Source of the DNA: Pseudomonadota bacterium
Lineage (GTDB): Bacteria > Pseudomonadota > Gammaproteobacteria > Burkholderiales > Thiobacillaceae
DNA: 10,450 nucleotides
Direction: 5' to 3'
Assembly: GCA_021821425.1 (NCBI GenBank)
Contig: JAKACL010000083.1
Span: forward strand, 1-10,450
The notes beneath the pieces are model-generated. The model was not told the origin of the DNA and did no database searches. It worked only from the letters and a program-made list of their open reading frames with translations. A program made the translations under genes and the position numbers. Position 1 is the first letter of the stretch, and the number at the start of each line of letters is the position of its first letter. Shown here one piece after another: positions 5,949-10,450 of this stretch.

Positions 5949-6758
5949 ATGCCCCTCTGCCCGTCGTCGAATTTCGCCCGTTTTCTGCTGCTCGCGCTGC
6001 TGCTCGTCGTGAGTCCGGCCCACGCCGACAGCGCGGCCGAGCTGGCGCAGAGAGTCTACGATCGGCCCAATGGCCGCGACCTCACCACGCTGGGGCGCAT
6101 GGTGCTGACCGAGAAAGGCCGCGCCCCGCGCATTCGCGAAATCGTCACCTACCGACTCGACAAGTCCGGCGGCGAAACCGCCAACCTGATCCGCTTCGTC
6201 TATCCGGAAGACATCGCCGGCACCGGCCTGTTGAGCATCGACAAGGCCGACGGCGACACCGACCAGTGGCTGTACCTGCCCGCGCTCGACCGCGTGCGGC
6301 GCATTTCCAGCGACCGCAAGGGCGGTCGCTTTGTCGGCTCCGACCTGTATTTCGAGGACCTGCAGGAGCGCAAGCCCGCCAAGGACCGCCATCGCCTGCT
6401 CGGCAAGCAGGCCGAAAACGGCATCCTGTGCGACGTGCTCGAGAGCGTGCCGGTCGACCCCAAGGATTCGGTCTACAGCAAACGCATCAGCTGGATCGAT
6501 CCCGCCACCGCGATTCCGCAGCGCGTGGATTATTTCGAGAAAGACCCCGACTCGCCCGGCAAGCGCTGGCTGCTGCGCGGCAAGAAACGCAACCAGGGCT
6601 ACTGGACACTGACCGATAGCCGCATGATCGACCTTTCGAGCGGCCACGAAACCCGCATGGTGGTGGATGCCGCACTGTACGACCAGCGCCTGCCCGCCAA
6701 ACTGTTCACCTCACAAGCCCTGGCCGACGAAAGCCTGGAATCGGAGTATCGCCCATGA
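5949..6758 (+). CDS. Outer membrane lipoprotein-sorting-type protein (LolA-like, periplasmic)
   Basis: A 269-residue secreted protein. A Sec signal peptide (hydrophobic core residues 10-22, likely cut after AHA at 26) is followed by a LolA-like fold. Motifs include RFVYPEDIAGTGLLSID (82-98), DQWLYLPALDRVRRIS (105-120) and GGRFVGSDLYFEDL (125-138), the hallmark of the outer-membrane lipoprotein-sorting-protein-like family (PF17131 type). Such proteins often pair with MMPL/RND transporters and are thought to carry lipid or lipid-linked cargo in the periplasm. A cysteine at residue 4 is before the core and is not a lipobox. The frame opens at GTG 5922, but ATG 5949 is chosen because it gives the clean signal peptide; its ribosome site (GGA, 5940-5942) is weak. 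The stop overlaps the next ATG. Confidence 0.88.
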   Translation: MPLCPSSNFARFLLLALLLVVSPAHADSAAELAQRVYDRPNGRDLTTLGRMVLTEKGRAPRIREIVTYRLDKSGGETANLIRFVYPEDIAGTGLLSIDKADGDTDQWLYLPALDRVRRISSDRKGGRFVGSDLYFEDLQERKPAKDRHRLLGKQAENGILCDVLESVPVDPKDSVYSKRISWIDPATAIPQRVDYFEKDPDSPGKRWLLRGKKRNQGYWTLTDSRMIDLSSGHETRMVVDAALYDQRLPAKLFTSQALADESLESEYRP

Positions 6759-8194
6759 AAAAGCTGTTGCTGACCCTGAGCCTCTCTCTCGCCCTGCCCG
6801 GCCTTGCGATGGCCCAGTTGCCGCCGCCGCGCGAGGGTGCCCAGGAAGCGCCCGACGACCTGCCGCCGCCGCGCACCACGACGCGCACGCCGCGCGCTGC
6901 GCAGCCGGAGGTCGTGCCCACCGCTCCGCAGCAGGCAAGCACGGCGGACGATCTGCCGCCGCCCGTCACCCGCAGCCGCAGGCCCGTGGCGCGCGGCTTC
7001 AAGCCCTCGCTCAAGTTCGGCGTCGACGATCTGCTGCTGGAAGCCGGCGCATTGCCCGACGCGCCCGAGGCCGACAGCTATTCCACGCTGCGCGCCAGCG
7101 CCTATGTGTTGTGGCAGCCCGGCCGCAACTGGGAACTGCGTGCCGGCGCGCGGCTCGACGGCATGGCGCAGGCGGGCGGCAGCATCGACCACGAAGAGAT
7201 GCTGGCCGACTATGGCGACACCTACGTGCGCTACCGCAACGGCGATACCCGCCTGACGCTCGGCGCACAGACCATCATCTGGGGCCGCGCCGACGAGATT
7301 CCGCTGGCCGACCGCGTCAGCCGCGCCGATCTCACCCGCTTCGTGCTCGACGACCTGCCCGACCGCCGCCGTGCCCAACCGGCCGCGCGCTGGGAACAGA
7401 CGATGGGCGACTACAAGCTGGACGCGGTGTTCCTGCCGCTGTTCCGCGCGGCGCAGCTGCCGGACGTGGCCAGCGTGTGGAGCCCGGTCAACCGCAGCAC
7501 AGGCCAGATCATCGGAATCGATCCGGCGCTGACCGGCTGGGTCAGCGGCGCACGCATTGAAGAAGACGAACACGGCAGCGGCGGCGGCGCCCTGCGGCTG
7601 ACCAAGACCGGCGCGCCCTTCGATTACGGCCTGACGCTGGCGCGCACCCGGCAGTCGCTGCCGTATTACCGCGTCGACCTGCCGACACGCTCGCTGACCG
7701 CCGTGCATCCGTACAACACCTTCGTCGGCGCCGACATGGAACTGGTCAGCGGCGGCCTCACCTGGCGCATGGAAGTCGGCTACACCGACGACGTGCCGGT
7801 GACCCTTGCCACCACCGCGATGGACAAGACCGAGTCGCTCGACTGGATCGGCGCGCTGGAATTCTTCCCCGGCGGCGGCGACACCCGTGTCAACCTGCAA
7901 CTGGTCGCGCATGCGCTGCAGACCGACCGCAGCATCCTCGAGCTGAAGGAGTATTACGGCGCCAACGGCGAGATCGAAACCACCTTCGGGCAGGGGCGCT
8001 GGAGAGCGGCCCTGCGTTTTGCCACCGGCTTCAACGTGCGCGACGTCTACCTCGGCCCGAAACTCAGCTACGTCGGCTGGGAGCCGCACGAGCTCTACAT
8101 TGCCGGCCATTATTTCGACGGCGAGAAGCGCACCCTGGGCGGCTTCCACCAGGACCATTCGCTGATCACGCTGGGACTGCGCACCAAGTTCTGA
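6755..8194 (+). CDS. Outer-membrane beta-barrel protein with proline-rich N-terminus (DUF1302-like)
   Basis: A 479-residue protein with a clear signal peptide (MKKLLLTLSLSLALPGLAMA, cut after residue 20). A proline-rich, low-complexity segment (21-80) with repeated DDLPPP (34-39 and 65-70) and a QLPPPR at its start comes next, then a long region of alternating polar and hydrophobic strands ending in phenylalanine (TKF), the usual outer-membrane barrel end. The segment RLTLGAQTIIWGRADEIPLADR resembles the GRQ-WGE motif of DUF1302-type barrels, but is not a full match, so the family is tentative. It starts by ATGA overlap with the LolA-like gene, with GGAG (6743-6746) upstream, and precedes the MMPL transporter. 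It is probably the outer-membrane partner of that transporter; substrate unknown. Confidence 0.82.
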   Translation: MKKLLLTLSLSLALPGLAMAQLPPPREGAQEAPDDLPPPRTTTRTPRAAQPEVVPTAPQQASTADDLPPPVTRSRRPVARGFKPSLKFGVDDLLLEAGALPDAPEADSYSTLRASAYVLWQPGRNWELRAGARLDGMAQAGGSIDHEEMLADYGDTYVRYRNGDTRLTLGAQTIIWGRADEIPLADRVSRADLTRFVLDDLPDRRRAQPAARWEQTMGDYKLDAVFLPLFRAAQLPDVASVWSPVNRSTGQIIGIDPALTGWVSGARIEEDEHGSGGGALRLTKTGAPFDYGLTLARTRQSLPYYRVDLPTRSLTAVHPYNTFVGADMELVSGGLTWRMEVGYTDDVPVTLATTAMDKTESLDWIGALEFFPGGGDTRVNLQLVAHALQTDRSILELKEYYGANGEIETTFGQGRWRAALRFATGFNVRDVYLGPKLSYVGWEPHELYIAGHYFDGEKRTLGGFHQDHSLITLGLRTKF

Positions 8195-8207
8195 ACGGGC
8201 CGGGCGC

Positions 8208-10450
8208 ATGCGCATGCTGAAAGCCTGGGTAAATGGCAGCCGGATGTTGCCGCCATGGCTGGCGCTCGCCATCCTGCTCGGCCTGCAGGCGGCGTCGCTG
8301 CCTTTCCTGCTCAACATCCACTTCAACAACGCGGGCGACATCTACTCGCCTGCCGACGCGCCCATCATCCAGCTGCGCGAATCGCTGTTCAAGGAGTTTC
8401 CCAGCGACGAGGCCTTGATCGCGCTGTTCGAGGGCGACGACCTGTTCAGCCCGGCTTTCCTCGGCGCGCTCGATCGCGTGGCGAAGAAGCTGGATGCGCA
8501 TCCCTCGGTGGATCGCGTGCTCACGCTCACCACGATCGAGCACATCGACGCGACCGACGACGGCTTCGAGGTGGCCCTGCTGGTCGACCCGGATAACCTC
8601 ACGTCCCGCACGCCCAACGAATGGAAGGCGCGCGTACTCGGCGACGAATTCGCCCCCAACACGCTGGTCTCGACCGACGGCAAGGCGGTCGCGCTGGTGG
8701 TGCGCCCCAAGGTGCTGAAAGAAAGCCTCGCCCGCCGTGACATCGCGATCGCGCTCGACGCCGCCATCCGTGACGAGAAACTCGACGCCCGCCAGACCGC
8801 GACCGCCGGTACCGTGGCGCAAACGGTCGAGGAATTGCGCTCGCTGTGGCGCGACAGCGCGATTTTCATTCCGCTCACCGTGGTCATCGGTCTGGCCCTG
8901 CTGTGGTGGGTGGTCGGACGGGTGCGGCCGATGATCGTCGGCGGCCTCGCGATGGGCACGGTGGTGATGGTCAGCGTGGCCGGCATCGTCGCCTCGGGCC
9001 AGCCGTACACGCCGATCACCGCGATGATCCCCACCCTGATGGCCGCCTACACCACGGCAACGCTGCTGCATCTGTATGCGGCAATCCAGCGCGGCCGCAT
9101 TGCGCTGCTGTCACGCCCCAAGCGCATCCAGCGTGCCCTGTCGGAGACCTTCACGCCAGGGCTGTTCAATGTGCTGACGACCGGCGCCGGCCTGCTGAGC
9201 CTGTTGTGGGTCGACATTCCGCCCGTGCAGACCTTTGGCCTGTCCGGCGCGATCGGCACGCTGATGGTGTTCCTGGTGGTGTTCATCCTGGTGCCGCCGA
9301 TCCTGCTGAAATGGGATACGCCGCGCTGGCCGCGCCGCCGTTCCGGCCTGTCCTACGCGCGCCGCATTGCCGCCGCGGTGGCTGTGTTCAGCCTGCGCAA
9401 CGCGCGTGCCGTGCTGATCGGCACGTTGCTACTGGTGCTGGCCGCGATTCCGCTCGCCCTGCAGCTGAAGGTGGAATCCAACCTGATCGAGTTCTTTGCG
9501 CCGGAGCACAGCATCAGCCGCAGCACCGACCGGGTGGAATCCCGCCTGTCCGGCGTGACGACGATGGAAGTCGTGCTCACGGCACCCGACCGCGATGGCC
9601 TGAAAAACCCCGCCACGCTGGCGCAGATCAAGGCCCTGCAGACCTGGCTCGAGCAGCAGCCGGAAGTCGATCGCAGCTTTTCGCTGGTCGAGGTGATCGA
9701 GGAAATGAACCGCGCCTTCAGCGGCGAAGAACTCGGCGACGACGCGCTACCGGCCGACCGCAAGCTGGTCGAGCAGCTGCTGCTGATCTACGACGGCGAG
9801 GATCTGTACGAACTGGTCAACCGCGATTTCCAGCGCGGCCGCATCGCGCTCAACCTCAACGTCCATGGCGCCAACGAAATCGGCAAGGTGCTCGCGCGGA
9901 TCGAGACGCGCCTTCAAGCCCATCCGATCGAGGGCATAGATGTCGAGATGGCCGGCTGGGGGCGGCTGTTTTCCGATCAGGAGGACCGCATCGTCGAGGG
10001 CCAGATCAAGAGCTTCACCTCGGCCTTCCTGCAGATCCTGCTGTTGATGGCGCTGCTGTTCCGCTCCTTCCGTGGCGCGCTGATCTGCCTGGTGCCCAAC
10101 CTGGCGCCGCTGTTCTTCATTTTCGTGATGATGGGAACCACCGGCATCGCGCTCGACGTGGCGACGGTCTTGATCGCGGGCGTGATACTCGGCATTACGG
10201 TGGACGACACCATCCACCTCTATCACGGCTACCTGCACCGCATCCAGCGCGGCGTCAGCCCGGTGTTCGCGATCATCCGCAGCGTCGAGGCCTCGGGCCG
10301 CGCGGTGATCGCCATTTCGGTGGTGCTGATTGCGCAGTTCAGCCTGCTGGGACTGTCCGATTTTCGCCCCACTGCGCATTTCGGCATGCTGTGCGCGGTC
10401 GGCCTGTTCGCAGGCCAGGTGTTCGAGCTGCTGCTGATGCCCGCGCTGCT
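8208..10450 (+). CDS. MMPL/RND-superfamily transporter (partial, runs off window end)
   Basis: The first 747 residues are visible with no stop. The layout is RND-like: one helix (about 16-35), a periplasmic domain (36-217), a helix bundle (218-370), another helix (401-420), a second periplasmic domain (421-603) and a second bundle (604-747). The C-terminal bundle has VILGITVDDTIHLYHGYLHR, the MMPL/SSD-type acidic motif used for proton coupling. The matching N-terminal segment YTTATLLHLY lacks the acids. MMPL proteins move lipids and other hydrophobic molecules from the inner membrane. The start is ATG 8208 (an ATG at 8214 is also possible), 13 nt after the barrel gene; the ribosome site is weak (GGGCCGGGC). 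Possible relation to HpnN-type hopanoid transporters cannot be decided here. Confidence 0.9.
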   Translation, partial: MRMLKAWVNGSRMLPPWLALAILLGLQAASLPFLLNIHFNNAGDIYSPADAPIIQLRESLFKEFPSDEALIALFEGDDLFSPAFLGALDRVAKKLDAHPSVDRVLTLTTIEHIDATDDGFEVALLVDPDNLTSRTPNEWKARVLGDEFAPNTLVSTDGKAVALVVRPKVLKESLARRDIAIALDAAIRDEKLDARQTATAGTVAQTVEELRSLWRDSAIFIPLTVVIGLALLWWVVGRVRPMIVGGLAMGTVVMVSVAGIVASGQPYTPITAMIPTLMAAYTTATLLHLYAAIQRGRIALLSRPKRIQRALSETFTPGLFNVLTTGAGLLSLLWVDIPPVQTFGLSGAIGTLMVFLVVFILVPPILLKWDTPRWPRRRSGLSYARRIAAAVAVFSLRNARAVLIGTLLLVLAAIPLALQLKVESNLIEFFAPEHSISRSTDRVESRLSGVTTMEVVLTAPDRDGLKNPATLAQIKALQTWLEQQPEVDRSFSLVEVIEEMNRAFSGEELGDDALPADRKLVEQLLLIYDGEDLYELVNRDFQRGRIALNLNVHGANEIGKVLARIETRLQAHPIEGIDVEMAGWGRLFSDQEDRIVEGQIKSFTSAFLQILLLMALLFRSFRGALICLVPNLAPLFFIFVMMGTTGIALDVATVLIAGVILGITVDDTIHLYHGYLHRIQRGVSPVFAIIRSVEASGRAVIAISVVLIAQFSLLGLSDFRPTAHFGMLCAVGLFAGQVFELLLMPAL

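Noticed and set aside
4760..6619. 619-codon open frame on the plus strand across hemN and the intergenic region
   Set aside because: It runs antisense to well-supported hemN and then out of frame through the LolA-like gene; composition is shadow-like.
6599..8341. 580-codon minus-strand open frame opposite the barrel gene
   Set aside because: The plus-strand gene has a signal peptide and a barrel end; the antisense product shows no domain and is low-complexity.
8208..10450. Naming the MMPL transporter HpnN (hopanoid transporter)
   Set aside because: No hopanoid synthesis genes are in the window and the general MMPL motifs do not separate the subfamilies.
1..10450. tRNA, rRNA, CRISPR arrays, insertion sequences, attachment sites
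   Set aside because: None seen; non-coding space is nearly limited to 148 bp at 5801-5948, and no spaced direct repeats or transposase-like genes were found.

Overview
The window is a GC-rich stretch (by eye about 65% G+C, strongly G/C-ending codons) of a Gram-negative bacterium. The cbb3 oxidase operon, an anaerobic heme-synthesis gene, Sec signal peptides and an outer-membrane barrel point to a respiratory proteobacterium living at low or changing oxygen. Overall gene style suggests a betaproteobacterium, possibly a Thiobacillus- or Rhodocyclales-like organism. The genus is inference.

Region 1 (2-4420, + strand) is the cbb3-type cytochrome c oxidase operon. In order it holds the tail of ccoN, then ccoO, a short ccoQ, ccoP (di-heme), ccoG (copper-reducing ferredoxin-type membrane protein), ccoH (assembly protein), a 45-residue one-helix protein resembling DUF3149, and a 99-residue membrane protein with a cysteine-rich tail. 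The genes are tightly packed, with ATGA overlaps at ccoQ/ccoP and ccoG/ccoH. The copper ATPase ccoI and ccoS are not seen and may lie upstream of the window.

Region 2 (4430-5800, - strand) is hemN, oxygen-independent coproporphyrinogen III oxidase, convergent to the cco operon with only 9 bp between the stop codons. It would supply heme under the oxygen-poor conditions in which the cbb3 oxidase is used.

Region 3 (5801-5948) is a 148-bp divergent intergenic region. It contains an FNR/Anr-like site on the hemN side and, on the other side, a near-perfect 19-bp dyad that looks like a repressor operator.

Region 4 (5949-10450, + strand) is a three-gene envelope operon: a secreted LolA-like lipoprotein-sorting-type protein, an outer-membrane beta-barrel with an unusual proline-rich N-terminal segment, and an MMPL/RND-superfamily inner-membrane transporter that runs off the window end. 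Together they could form a lipid or hydrophobic-molecule route from inner to outer membrane. The substrate is unknown. This operon and the two small proteins after ccoH are the least described parts of the window.
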